Source: CAZKUR01 sp964556005 (GTDB lineage Bacteria; Bacteroidota; Ignavibacteria; Ignavibacteriales; Ignavibacteriaceae). From it: a stretch of 64,000 bases of DNA. The translations under genes and the position numbers were made by a program. The first letter of the stretch is position 1; each line of letters begins with the position of its first letter. Where the stretch lies: positions 26,357 to 90,356 of the forward strand of contig CAZKUR010000003.1 of NCBI GenBank assembly GCA_964556005.1, in the 5' to 3' direction. The notes beneath the pieces are model-generated. The model did no database searches. It was not told the DNA's origin and saw only the letters and a list, made by a program, of their open reading frames with translations. Below, piece by piece: positions 53,318 through 62,258 of the stretch.

Positions 53318-54949
53318 ATGTCAAATGCATATTTCAAAGTACCGGTTCCGGTAAATGAGCCTGTGTTAAATTATGCCCCGGGAAGTCCCGAACGAGCGGA
53401 GATAAAAAAGAAACTTGTCGAATTACAATCGAAAGAAATTGAAATTCCTTTGATTATTGGAGGAGAGGAAATTAAAACAGGGAAAACAGCAGAAATAAGA
53501 GTTCCACATAATCTTTCTAAAAAATTAGGCGTCTATCATAAAGCCGGCGAGAAAGAAGTGAAAATGGCTATAGAAGAAGCGCTTGAAGCAAGAAAATCCT
53601 GGGCAGAAATGCCCTGGGAACATCGCGCTTCGATTTTTCAAAAAGCTGCCGAACTGCTTTCCGGCCCGTGGCGTGCAACAATAAATGCAGCTACAATGCT
53701 GGGACAATCAAAAACTGTGTACCAGGCAGAGATTGACGCTGCATGTGAGTTGATTGATTTCTGGAGATTCAATACATATTACATGACGCAGTTGATGTCC
53801 GATCAGCCATACTCTCCGAAAGGAATGTGGAACCGGATGGAATACAGACCTCTTGAAGGTTTTGTTTTTGCTGTAACTCCGTTTAACTTTACTTCTATTG
53901 CCGGCAACTTGCCGACAGCCCCGGTAATCGTTGGAAATGTCTCTTTATGGAAACCTGCATCGAGCGCAGTTTACTCAGCATATTATTTAATGAAGCTTTG
54001 GGAAGAGGCAGGTTTACCGAAGGGTGTAATTAATTTTATTCCCGGTTCGGGCGGACAGGTCGGCGACCCGGTTTTGGCAAGCCCCGAATTAGCAGGAATT
54101 CATTTTACCGGTTCAACTGCTGTTTTCCAGGGGATGTGGAAAACTGTCGGGAATAATATTAATAAATCAAAATATTATCCGAGAATTGTCGGCGAAACAG
54201 GCGGTAAAGATTTTATCTTTGTACATAATGCTGCCGATGTCGATGCACTGGTTGTTGCTGCGATCCGTGGTGCGTTTGAATACCAGGGACAAAAATGTTC
54301 GGCTGCTTCGAGGATGTATATTCCGAAATCAAGATGGAATGAATTTAAAGATAAATACACCGCCGAAGTTTCCAAAATTAAGATGGGAGAAGCCGAGGAT
54401 TTCACAAACTTTATGACGTCCGTAATTGATAAAGCAGCTTTCAACAGCATAAAATCTTATATCGATTATGCTAAAGAATCAAAAGATGCAGAGATAATTA
54501 CAGGTGGAAAATGCGACGATTCAAAAGGTTATTTTATTGAACCGACTACTATTGTAACAACCGATCCAAAATTCAAATCAATGCAGGAAGAAATCTTCGG
54601 GCCTGTTTTAACGATTTATGTTTACGACGATAACAAATTCGATGAAACACTTCAACTCTGCAATACAACTTCACCTTATGCCTTAACTGGCGCAATTTGG
54701 TCCCAGGATAGAAATGTATTGATAAAAATGTCGGATAAATTAAGAAATGCTGCAGGCAATTTTTATATTAACGATAAACCCACTGCAGCAGTAGTCGGGC
54801 AGCAGCCCTTTGGCGGCGGACGTGCATCCGGTACAAACGACAAAGCAGGAAGCGCAATGAATATTTTAAGATGGATGACGGTAAGATCGATTAAAGAGAC
54901 GTTCGTTCCTCCGAAAGATTGGCGCTACCCGTTTATGGGTGAGAAGTAA
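53318..54949 (+). CDS. pruA: L-glutamate gamma-semialdehyde (1-pyrroline-5-carboxylate) dehydrogenase
   Basis: Protein of 543 residues of the aldehyde dehydrogenase superfamily, matching the eukaryote-like P5C dehydrogenase group. ATG 53318 is chosen because AAGGGAGAAG precedes it and because the conserved start (NAYFKVPVPVNEPVLNYAPGSPER) follows. Active-site marks are ETGGKDF (general base Glu) and YQGQKCSAASR (nucleophile Cys), with FTGSTAVF in the NAD site and TPFNFTSIAGNLPTAP. It oxidises glutamate semialdehyde to glutamate in proline breakdown. A proline dehydrogenase is not nearby. Confidence 0.93.
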   Translation: MSNAYFKVPVPVNEPVLNYAPGSPERAEIKKKLVELQSKEIEIPLIIGGEEIKTGKTAEIRVPHNLSKKLGVYHKAGEKEVKMAIEEALEARKSWAEMPWEHRASIFQKAAELLSGPWRATINAATMLGQSKTVYQAEIDAACELIDFWRFNTYYMTQLMSDQPYSPKGMWNRMEYRPLEGFVFAVTPFNFTSIAGNLPTAPVIVGNVSLWKPASSAVYSAYYLMKLWEEAGLPKGVINFIPGSGGQVGDPVLASPELAGIHFTGSTAVFQGMWKTVGNNINKSKYYPRIVGETGGKDFIFVHNAADVDALVVAAIRGAFEYQGQKCSAASRMYIPKSRWNEFKDKYTAEVSKIKMGEAEDFTNFMTSVIDKAAFNSIKSYIDYAKESKDAEIITGGKCDDSKGYFIEPTTIVTTDPKFKSMQEEIFGPVLTIYVYDDNKFDETLQLCNTTSPYALTGAIWSQDRNVLIKMSDKLRNAAGNFYINDKPTAAVVGQQPFGGGRASGTNDKAGSAMNILRWMTVRSIKETFVPPKDWRYPFMGEK

Positions 54950-54975
54950 AATTATTTTTTATTGAATTACTTAAA

Positions 54976-55004
54976 CGTAGCATAGATTACAAATCTGTGC
55001 TACG
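54976..55004. terminator. Hairpin between convergent pruA and thioredoxin-like genes
   Basis: CGTAGCATAGATT pairs with AATCTGTGCTACG-like sequence to 55004 with a single mismatch and a tiny loop. T and A runs are weak on both sides, so it probably serves both directions. Confidence 0.6.
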
Positions 55005-55018
55005 ATAAATATAAAACA

Positions 55019-55633
55019 TTATTTCACTTGTTCTTCTTTTTTAATCAACTCAATTAATTCTTTTTCTATTTCTTTGCCTTTATTTTTACCATACCAGCCG
55101 TGTATCTTCTCATAAATTTCAGGTTTCTGTACACCGCTGTTTTTCAAACTTAAAAATAAATCTTGCGCGGCTTTTGGTCTAGGGCCCCACTTAAATAATT
55201 CATTACCTTCTTCATCAAATACAACAAGCTTCGGTATACTTTTGGAGCCGTTAGTAAGATATTGTTCCATAATATCGGGATGTGAATCGCGAAGCAGTAT
55301 CCTGAAATTTATTTTTGAGTTTAACGATGCGATCTTTGCAATGTACGGAAGATTCTGTGCAGAATCGCCGCACCAATTTTCCGTTATTACCATCCATATC
55401 TGCGGTTCTTCAATTGAAGAAACAATTTCTTTTAGATCTTCGGAAGGAACAAATTGTTTGTCAATTCTTGAACTTCTTTGAAAATTAAGCTTTTTATAAT
55501 CGAATAATTCTTTTTCTTTTTCATCCATTTTTTCAGGATTTGAATTTTCAATTTCATCTTTGAATCTTTTCATATATTCGGTATAAGTTAAACCGTTATG
55601 CGGTCTTTTATCAAGAAAAAATTGCTGTGCCAT
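55019..55633 (-). CDS. Thioredoxin-like protein with WCGDS active site
   Basis: Protein of 204 residues without a signal peptide. The thioredoxin-like fold spans about 60-165, with MVITENWCGDSAQNLP in the active-site position and SIPKLVVFD as cis-proline loop. Only one Cys is present, in WCGDS, so the second Cys of a normal CxxC is replaced by Ser. Such WCGD[AS] proteins are common in Bacteroidota and may use a monothiol or a glutathione-like partner. The remaining helical ends are ordinary. It stands alone. Confidence 0.8.
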   Translation of the reverse strand: MAQQFFLDKRPHNGLTYTEYMKRFKDEIENSNPEKMDEKEKELFDYKKLNFQRSSRIDKQFVPSEDLKEIVSSIEEPQIWMVITENWCGDSAQNLPYIAKIASLNSKINFRILLRDSHPDIMEQYLTNGSKSIPKLVVFDEEGNELFKWGPRPKAAQDLFLSLKNSGVQKPEIYEKIHGWYGKNKGKEIEKELIELIKKEEQVK

Positions 55634-55834
55634 AGTTTTTACTCCGTATTATTCAAGAGACATTTACAAAAATCGTGCTTATTATTTTGTATTAGATTAA
55701 ATACAAAGGAAAAGTTTCAAGACTATAATTAAAAGATCTTAATGTTGATGAAAATTACAAAAGACTGTGATTTTGAAAGATGTAATTTATGCATGGAAAT
55801 AGAAAATTAATTAAGCGGCTGATAAAATAGAATT

Positions 55835-56827
55835 TCAATTACTATATGGAAGAAAAAATTTCTCCATTGTGAAAAAGGCAGAGGAATCTTTATCTAATCC
55901 AATCACTTTGACGTTGATGCCTCCTTTTGTTATTTGGAATATTAAATAATTAAAGGGCCTCATCTTGCCGCCGTCATACAAATCTTTATGAGTTCCCTTT
56001 CCCTTTGTTACCTCCACTCTTGGCCCGCCGCCACCTCCGGAAACTATAAAAATTTTACCGCCAATTTTAAACCTTTCATAGGTGTGTACATGACCGGAAA
56101 TCATTGCCAAAGTTTTTTTAGAATTTATGAACTCCGGTACAAATGCTTTTTCAATTTCCGGGTTATCGGCGGTAATTATTTTATTCGAATAAGGAGGATG
56201 ATGTAAAAATATTAAGATACCTTTAATGGCAGAAGAAGAATCATATCCATTCAACAATTGGGCATACCAGTCGATTTGGGTCTGCCTTTCTTTCTGTGTA
56301 TAATAATCAAGGTTTGAATCCAAATAGATCAACGCAAGGCTGTCGTAGATTTGAGTGTACCAATGAGAAGTTCTAAATCGCGGAAATCTTTCGGAAAAAT
56401 TCTTTAATCCTTTTTCCGCATTAAAATAGTAATCATGATTTCCAAGAATTACTGAAGTACTTATGCTGTCATGTTTTATTGGATAAATTAATGAATCAAA
56501 ATTTAGCCACATATTAGTGTCAGATCCTTGGAATACCATGTCGCCTAAAATTATCAGCAAACCCGGGTGAAGCGAATCGATGCTTTGAATAATTTTTTCT
56601 CTTTCACTGTCATTTTGCTCTTTGCTCAGTATCCTGCCGAAAATGGAAGTTCTTTGTAGATCGCCGACTATGGCTACAGGTTTGGGCTCTGTTTTAAAAA
56701 TAAATACCGAATCAATACCGTTCAGATTTTTTAAGACATTGATTTCATTAGAAGTCTGGGAAAGAACTGACTTACCGGTGAAAAGAATTAAGCATAAAAG
56801 TGAGATTTTTAATTTTTGAGATTTCAT
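55835..56827 (-). CDS. Exported calcineurin-like metallophosphoesterase
   Basis: Protein of 330 residues with a signal peptide (about 1-23). Metal-binding motifs in order are VGDLQR (near 54), ILGDMVFQG, LGNHDYY, FLHHPPYS and SGHVHTYERF. The first motif has Gln where many members have His (D-x-H), as in purple-acid-phosphatase-like members. The remainder of the dimetal site looks complete. It hydrolyses a phosphoester in the periplasm, substrate unknown. Monocistronic. Confidence 0.87.
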   Translation of the reverse strand: MKSQKLKISLLCLILFTGKSVLSQTSNEINVLKNLNGIDSVFIFKTEPKPVAIVGDLQRTSIFGRILSKEQNDSEREKIIQSIDSLHPGLLIILGDMVFQGSDTNMWLNFDSLIYPIKHDSISTSVILGNHDYYFNAEKGLKNFSERFPRFRTSHWYTQIYDSLALIYLDSNLDYYTQKERQTQIDWYAQLLNGYDSSSAIKGILIFLHHPPYSNKIITADNPEIEKAFVPEFINSKKTLAMISGHVHTYERFKIGGKIFIVSGGGGGPRVEVTKGKGTHKDLYDGGKMRPFNYLIFQITKGGINVKVIGLDKDSSAFFTMEKFFLPYSN

Positions 56828-57021
56828 AAAACTTATTGAATTTAAGCAAATATACTCCGATTCTCAAAATAAACCGGGTAAAAGTGATTCCATTATATAG
56901 CAAATAAAATAAATTTACTGGAAAATTACCCTGTACCTAAAATTTAGCTTTATTTATTCAAATATAATTGTAAGTTTGAAACACATTTATGAAAAATATC
57001 TGAAGGGGCTCGGAAATTCAA

Positions 57022-57402
57022 ATGGTTGAAACAAAATATTTTACTCCTGAAGAAGCAAGAAAAACCTTGCCTCTTGTTAGAAAAATTGTAAAAGATATTC
57101 TTGATACAACAAGAGAAATGAGATTGATCGCTGATGATATGAGCGGAAAGGTTGAAGACGACCCGGCAATTCAAAAAATGGTTCGGGATGTAAACGGATT
57201 TATGAATGAGCTGGAAGAAATAGGATGTTTTTACAAGGATTGGAATTTTACAATCGGCTTAGTCGATTTTCCCGCTGTGATCGACGGCAGAGATGTACTA
57301 CTTTGCTGGAAAAGCGATGAAGACGATATCAAATATTATCATGAAATCGATAAAGGGTTTGCAGGCAGAAAATTAATTCCGGCAGAATATTTCAAAGAAT
57401 AA
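57022..57402 (+). CDS. DUF2203 family protein
   Basis: Protein of 126 residues beginning YFTPEEARKTLPLVRKIVKDIL, the DUF2203 signature, with a coiled helical pair (about 1-75), GCFYKDWNFTIGLVDFPA and a C-terminal LCWKSDEDDIKYYHEIDKGFAGRK. The family is widespread, cytosolic and of unknown function. Full length. Its 3' end nearly meets the convergent lipoprotein gene. Confidence 0.88.
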   Translation: MVETKYFTPEEARKTLPLVRKIVKDILDTTREMRLIADDMSGKVEDDPAIQKMVRDVNGFMNELEEIGCFYKDWNFTIGLVDFPAVIDGRDVLLCWKSDEDDIKYYHEIDKGFAGRKLIPAEYFKE

Positions 57403-57410
57403 TATCCTCA

Positions 57411-57836
57411 TTAATTCCCCAATTGAAAACCGGCAATAGAAGAAGTCGTATCTCCAGAATTTACATCTTTAATATGAAATAAAACTTTATACTTTCCAGG
57501 TGCATAAGTAGTATCGAGGTCGAATTGAGAATCGAGTCCAATATCCATTATTTTTTCGTTTTCTAATTTATCCATTATTTTTTTATCAACATCTTTTATT
57601 GTTTTACCGTCAGGCGTTATTAAATCTACGGTAAACGATATTTTTGTTTTGTATTTTTTGTTAGTTTCAACTTGTGTAAGACCCTTAACCCTTGTAGTAG
57701 CGTCGACTTCCCAGCCATTATCAAGCTGGTAAGCAAATGCTTCAGGGCTGAAGGCAGTCAATTTGGCTTCTTGTTTTTTCCCGCAGCCAATAAGAAAAAC
57801 TGTAATAACAATTAAACCGGTTAACAAGCTTTTCAT
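57411..57836 (-). CDS. Small lipoprotein with an immunoglobulin-like fold, unknown function
   Basis: Protein of 141 residues with a lipobox (FLIGC, Cys near 18) and a single beta-rich domain (KYKTKISFTVDLITPDGKTI, then APGKYKVLFHIKDVNSGDTT). I do not recognise the family. It lies downstream of serC on the same strand with a 100-base gap containing an inverted repeat. Confidence 0.65.
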   Translation of the reverse strand: MKSLLTGLIVITVFLIGCGKKQEAKLTAFSPEAFAYQLDNGWEVDATTRVKGLTQVETNKKYKTKISFTVDLITPDGKTIKDVDKKIMDKLENEKIMDIGLDSQFDLDTTYAPGKYKVLFHIKDVNSGDTTSSIAGFQLGN

Positions 57837-57859
57837 TTTACTCTTCTTTTAATAGCTAA

Positions 57860-57929
57860 GGCAGCTCATCAAAAAAATCAAATTTATTTTGATATTACAA
57901 AAATCATCAAAAGTAATTAATGAGCTGCC
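57860..57929. repeat. Inverted repeat downstream of serC
   Basis: GGCAGCTCAT (57860-57869) is the exact reverse complement of ATGAGCTGCC (57920-57929). The 50-base centre is AT-rich and can itself fold. Read on the - strand it lies just after serC and may be its terminator, although there is no T run. Confidence 0.5.
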
Positions 57930-57937
57930 GCATAAAT

Positions 57938-59026
57938 TTATCCGTTCTTTTTCTGGAAGTTAATCATAAAGGAGACTAAATCCTCAACTCCTTTTTTGGG
58001 GAAAGCATTATATATTGATGCACGTAAACCGCCTACCGAACGGTGTCCCTTTAATCCGCTGAAGCCTGCGACAGTTGCTTCTTCAACAAGTTTCTTTTCC
58101 AGGTCTTCGGACGCAAGATTAAAAGTAATATTCATTAACGACCGGCTGTCTTTATCGGCATGTCCCTTGAAAAACCCACCGCTTTCATCGATACAGTTAT
58201 AAAGCAGGTTTGCTTTTTCTTTATTCACTTTATACATGTTATCCAAACCGCCATTCTTTAACAACCAGTTACTGATTAAGTTAATTATGTAAATTCCAAA
58301 AACGTTTGGAGTATTGTATAATGAATCCTTCTCCGTATGGGTTTTGTAATTTAACATAGTAGGAAGCGAATCCGCACATCTTTCAAGCAAATCTTTTCTT
58401 AATATTATAAACGTTACTCCCGATGGTCCCATATTTTTTTGTGCACCGGCATAAATAAATGCATATTTTTTAATATCAATTTTTTTGTGCAGCATATCCG
58501 ACGAAGCATCGCAAATCAACGGGACACTGCCAACCTCCGGTTCCGTTTTCCATTGTGTACCGTAAATCGTATTATTCGATGTAAAATGGACGTATGAAGC
58601 ATCGGGATCAAATTTCAATTCATCCTGTTTGGGAATTCTTTTAAAATTGCCTTCCTCTGTTGAAGCCGCAATATTAACAATCCCTACTCTTTTAGCTTCT
58701 TTAACGGCTTTTTTACTCCAGCTTCCAGTTACGATATAATCCGCTTTAAATCTTGGAAACATAAAATTCATCGGCACCATCGAAAATTGAAGACTGGCAC
58801 CGCCCTGTAAAAACAGCATATCATAATCATCCGGAATATCCAATAATTTTTTTAGATTCTCCTTTGCTTCGCCAATTATTTTATCGAAACTTTTTGATCG
58901 GTGACTGATTTCAAGCACCGACATTCCCACTCCGGGGAGAACAAATAATTCTTCTTGCGCCTGCTTTAATACTTCTTCCGGCAATATTGCAGGGCCTGCA
59001 CTAAAATTATAGATTCTTTTTTCCAT
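57938..59026 (-). CDS. serC: Phosphoserine aminotransferase
   Basis: Protein of 362 residues, full length for SerC. It begins RIYNFSAGPAILPEEVL and carries the PLP-binding Lys in IYAGAQKNMGPSG (near 197), LFLQGGASLQF, TSNNTIYGTQW and the C-terminal GLKGHRSVGGLRASIYN. It makes phosphoserine from phosphohydroxypyruvate in serine synthesis and also serves pyridoxal phosphate synthesis. The DUF1015 gene lies 55 bases upstream on the same strand, a pairing often seen with serine genes. Confidence 0.96.
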   Translation of the reverse strand: MEKRIYNFSAGPAILPEEVLKQAQEELFVLPGVGMSVLEISHRSKSFDKIIGEAKENLKKLLDIPDDYDMLFLQGGASLQFSMVPMNFMFPRFKADYIVTGSWSKKAVKEAKRVGIVNIAASTEEGNFKRIPKQDELKFDPDASYVHFTSNNTIYGTQWKTEPEVGSVPLICDASSDMLHKKIDIKKYAFIYAGAQKNMGPSGVTFIILRKDLLERCADSLPTMLNYKTHTEKDSLYNTPNVFGIYIINLISNWLLKNGGLDNMYKVNKEKANLLYNCIDESGGFFKGHADKDSRSLMNITFNLASEDLEKKLVEEATVAGFSGLKGHRSVGGLRASIYNAFPKKGVEDLVSFMINFQKKNG

Positions 59027-59081
59027 TCTGCTTTTCCCTTTTTCTATTTTGTTATTTTATGTTTGTTGTTTCAGTTTAATT

Positions 59082-60329
59082 CTAAATCAAATGTACAAGC
59101 AATCCGTCTCTAAGTTTCGGTTCGAACCAGGTTGATTTTGGAGGCATTACCTCGCCATTATCTGCTATTTTCATTAATTCATCCACAGTTACCGGGTACA
59201 TTGAAAATGCAACTTTGGCTTTACCGCTGTTTACGAGCTTTTCAAGTTCTTTTGTTCCTCTTATCCCACCGATGAAATCGATTCTTTTATTCGTTCGCGG
59301 ATCGTCAATTCCTAAAATAGGATTTAACAAAAAGTCCTGTAAGATGCTTGCATCTAAAGTTTCAGCAACGGACTTTGATAAAGAAGTACTCGCAGAAATC
59401 GAATCGCGTGTTTTCAACATATACCAATCTCCGTCCAGGTACATACCATAGTTTCTGCTTTGCGTTGGTTCTTTTTGTGCTGATTTTTCTATTTCGAATT
59501 TTTCACCGACCATGTTTAAAAATTCTTCTTTACCCAAACCGTTGAGATCAACAACTACCCGGTTATACGGGAGAATCTGTACTTGTTCTGCGGGAAATAA
59601 CACAGCGATAAAATAATTATATTCCTCGTTGCCATTATGGTTGGGGTTTTTCCCCTGTTTTACTTTTCTTGCACGGCTTGCGCTCGCAGCCCGGTGATGA
59701 CCGTCTGCAATGTACAGATTAGATACTTTCCCGATTTCATCAATGATATTTTTATTATATTCATCAGGCAAAATCCAGATTGAATGTTTAATCCCGTCTT
59801 CTGTAGTAAAATTATATTCGGCTTCTTTACCCGAAAGAGTTATGTTAACTACATTATTTATTGCATCTATACCTCTATAAGTTAAAAAAACAGGGCCTGT
59901 TTGAGATTCTGTAGTTACGATATGATTTGTTCTATCGTCCTCTTTTTCCTTCCTTGTTTTTTCATGCTTTAAAATAATATCCTTATCATAATCATCAACC
60001 GAAAATGTTGCGGCAATCCCCGTTTGAGCGCGGCCGTTCATTTCCAGTTTATATAAATAAAAATGCGGCTTTTCATCTACTAATAACGGCGCTTCTTTTT
60101 TAAGCTTATCAAGGTTTTCTTTCGCTTTTTGATATACCTCCTTTGAATAAGGATTTATATCAGCCGGCAAATCAATTTCCGAACGAGTAACTTTCAAAAA
60201 ACTTAATTTATTTTCCCCTGCCATTTCCCTTGCTTCTTCGGTATTAACAACGTCATATGGTACGCTGGCAACAAGATGAGCAGATTTTTTATTTGGTCTT
60301 AATGCTTTGAATGGTTTAATTACTGCCAT
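59082..60329 (-). CDS. DUF1015 family protein
   Basis: Protein of 415 residues of the DUF1015 family: AVIKPFKALRPNKKSAHLVASVPYDVV at the start, FLKVTRSEID, then IADGHHRAASASRARK (a HxxA pattern near 217) and the tail IDFIGG. The family is often encoded next to serA and serC and has been proposed to act in serine metabolism. The partner gene serC follows here. Biochemical activity is not deducible from the sequence. Confidence 0.9.
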   Translation of the reverse strand: MAVIKPFKALRPNKKSAHLVASVPYDVVNTEEAREMAGENKLSFLKVTRSEIDLPADINPYSKEVYQKAKENLDKLKKEAPLLVDEKPHFYLYKLEMNGRAQTGIAATFSVDDYDKDIILKHEKTRKEKEDDRTNHIVTTESQTGPVFLTYRGIDAINNVVNITLSGKEAEYNFTTEDGIKHSIWILPDEYNKNIIDEIGKVSNLYIADGHHRAASASRARKVKQGKNPNHNGNEEYNYFIAVLFPAEQVQILPYNRVVVDLNGLGKEEFLNMVGEKFEIEKSAQKEPTQSRNYGMYLDGDWYMLKTRDSISASTSLSKSVAETLDASILQDFLLNPILGIDDPRTNKRIDFIGGIRGTKELEKLVNSGKAKVAFSMYPVTVDELMKIADNGEVMPPKSTWFEPKLRDGLLVHLI

Positions 60330-60680
60330 AATTTATGAAATCTCCTTAAAAGAATTTTTTGTGCCTTTAAAAATCAATAAAATAACCACAATAATCCATT
60401 TATTTTGCGGGAATTTTAAGAATTTCAAAAATAAAAAAACAGATTTGAATAATATCATAAATACCGTTTTTTCAGTGTCTGCATAATTTCAACAATTTTT
60501 TCCCCGAAATTTCTGATTGGTAAGCAGATTTCTTCAGGTTAGTATAAATATTCATCAGTTATATTAAAATGGAAGAATCCATCTTCTTTCTAAGAATTAA
60601 AATTGAAACATTTCATTTTTGCTATTTTTTTATTATTTCTGTATATAATTTTTTGGCATTTCCGGTATGTGCTTTTTATA

Positions 60681-61346
60681 ATGGCAGCATTTAAATATTT
60701 AAGAAATATTATCCTTCCTTACTCAATTCTTATATTCACATTAATAATAGCTTCTTGCTCACCGCCTGAACTTGAAAACCTTGAGGTAGCCAAAGATAAA
60801 ATTGTTAAGTACCATGAATCAGGTCAATATGACAAAGATGTTTTAAAAGCACTAGTAGAGGCCAGAGATAAATTGAAAAATGTCGATGTAACACAAAATT
60901 CATTAATCATTTTTGATGTGGATGAAACGGCACTTTCGAATTATCCTTTTCTTAATGAAACCGGGTTCGGTTATATCCCAAAAATTTGGGATGAATGGGT
61001 AGAAGAAGCCGATGCACCGCCTATTTCTCCTGTGAGAGACTTTTATATGGAATTATTAACGAGAGGGATTCATACAATATTTATCACCAGCCGGCCTAGC
61101 AGCGAGTATGATGCTACATATAATAATTTAAAGTCTGCGGGTTATTATAACTTTGATACTCTAATAACGAAAAATGATTATGAAAAAAACTTGACATCAA
61201 CCGAATATAAATCAAACAAACGGGAGGAACTGAAAGCAAGAGGCTACAATATCTTAGCAGTCGTTGGTGATCAGTGGAGCGATCTCGAGGGACCTGATCA
61301 TGGGATCCAGGTGAAGCTTCCAAATTATATGTATTTGATAAAATAA
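60681..61346 (+). CDS. Class B-like acid phosphatase lipoprotein (HAD superfamily)
   Basis: Protein of 221 residues from ATG 60681. An in-frame TTG at 60603 would add a second hydrophobic stretch and no ribosome site supports it. The signal ends in a lipobox (IASC, Cys near 25). HAD motif I is FDVDETALSN (nucleophile Asp near 83), motif II FITSRPSSEY, and the end VVGDQWSDLEG is motif IV. It belongs with the e(P4)/class B acid phosphatases (PF03767) that remove phosphate from nucleotides at the cell envelope. It stands alone. Confidence 0.88.
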   Translation: MAAFKYLRNIILPYSILIFTLIIASCSPPELENLEVAKDKIVKYHESGQYDKDVLKALVEARDKLKNVDVTQNSLIIFDVDETALSNYPFLNETGFGYIPKIWDEWVEEADAPPISPVRDFYMELLTRGIHTIFITSRPSSEYDATYNNLKSAGYYNFDTLITKNDYEKNLTSTEYKSNKREELKARGYNILAVVGDQWSDLEGPDHGIQVKLPNYMYLIK

Positions 61347-61366
61347 TGAATTAACCAAAACTCGAA

Positions 61367-61759
61367 TTATCGGTTCATAGGCAATTCTCTAATCCGGAAT
61401 TGGTTTTCGTTAACTGATACAATACATCCCCTTAATAAATCTTCTTTAATTCTTGGTAATAATTCTTTTAATATCTTTGTTACTTTAGAAGGATGTGGTT
61501 TTATAATTCTAATCGAAATTACACTTGGTTTATTTAATCCGCTTTGCACAACTATGCTGGAAAAATCTAAATCTTGAGTGATAATCACTGCGTCAACTTC
61601 TATTGCAAAGCTAATAATTTCTTGATCTGTCGTTGTTGCCGGCAAAAAGTCTGTTATTCTGTTTATATTATATCCGCTATTTCTCAACTCAGTAATGGTT
61701 ATGGGCGAAATATGAACATCGGCAATAAATTTGATATTTATTTGCCAACCTAATTTCAT
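61367..61759 (-). CDS. DUF5615 PIN-like toxin (second pair)
   Basis: Protein of 130 residues from ATG 61759, which overlaps the stop codon of the DUF433 gene by one base (TGATGA). Family marks are KFIADVHISP near the start and TQDLDFSSIV near 62, supplying the acidic catalytic residues of a PIN-like nuclease. It is clearly diverged from the DUF5615 gene at 1729: the shared pattern is limited to these motifs, so it is not a recent duplicate. Confidence 0.85.
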   Translation of the reverse strand: MKLGWQINIKFIADVHISPITITELRNSGYNINRITDFLPATTTDQEIISFAIEVDAVIITQDLDFSSIVVQSGLNKPSVISIRIIKPHPSKVTKILKELLPRIKEDLLRGCIVSVNENQFRIRELPMNR

Positions 61760-61995
61760 CAATCGTTAATGGTTAATGGTTGGTGATGTTCACTTGCTAA
61801 CCAAGCAGCATATTCAATAGCTTGCTTTAAATCCTCTTTTTCCAATTCGGGATATGATTTAATAATTTCATCATCCTTCATTCCGGAAGCTAATAATTTC
61901 AATACAAATGATACGGTAATTCTCATACCGCGGATTGTTGCCTGTCCTGTACATATATTAGGATTTACTGTTATTCGATCAAGTAATTTTGCCAT
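61759..61995 (-). CDS. DUF433 antitoxin (second pair)
   Basis: Protein of 78 residues with RITVNPNICTGQATIRGMRITVSFVLKLLASGMKDDEIIKSYPELEKEDL-type DUF433 sequence. It leads a two-gene operon with the DUF5615 gene on the - strand. The N-terminus is the expected length and the ATG directly follows a short AT-rich spacer. Confidence 0.87.
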   Translation of the reverse strand: MAKLLDRITVNPNICTGQATIRGMRITVSFVLKLLASGMKDDEIIKSYPELEKEDLKQAIEYAAWLASEHHQPLTIND

Positions 61996-62258
61996 AATTT
62001 TTTGTAAAGATTTTTTAACAAATATAAGAAAAACCCAATCGACTAAAAATCCAATAGCTTACAAAAGTTGTTTAATGCGGGCTTAAATAAATTTAAGTAC
62101 AATTTATAAGGGGAAAATTCATAGTGTTACATGATCCTTAATTATATGTATTAAATAAAATAGATTTCGTAAATTGCTTTTTGAAAAGTTTCTCTGATCT
62201 TCCATAATTACTTAATGAAACGTTTCACCCGGAAGCTGTTAATTTAGCTGAGTTATAA

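Noticed and set aside
62068..62090. Possible relic of the REP-like repeat (TTAATGCGGGCTTAAA)
   Set aside because: Only about ten bases resemble the repeat edge and no palindrome forms, so chance is more likely.
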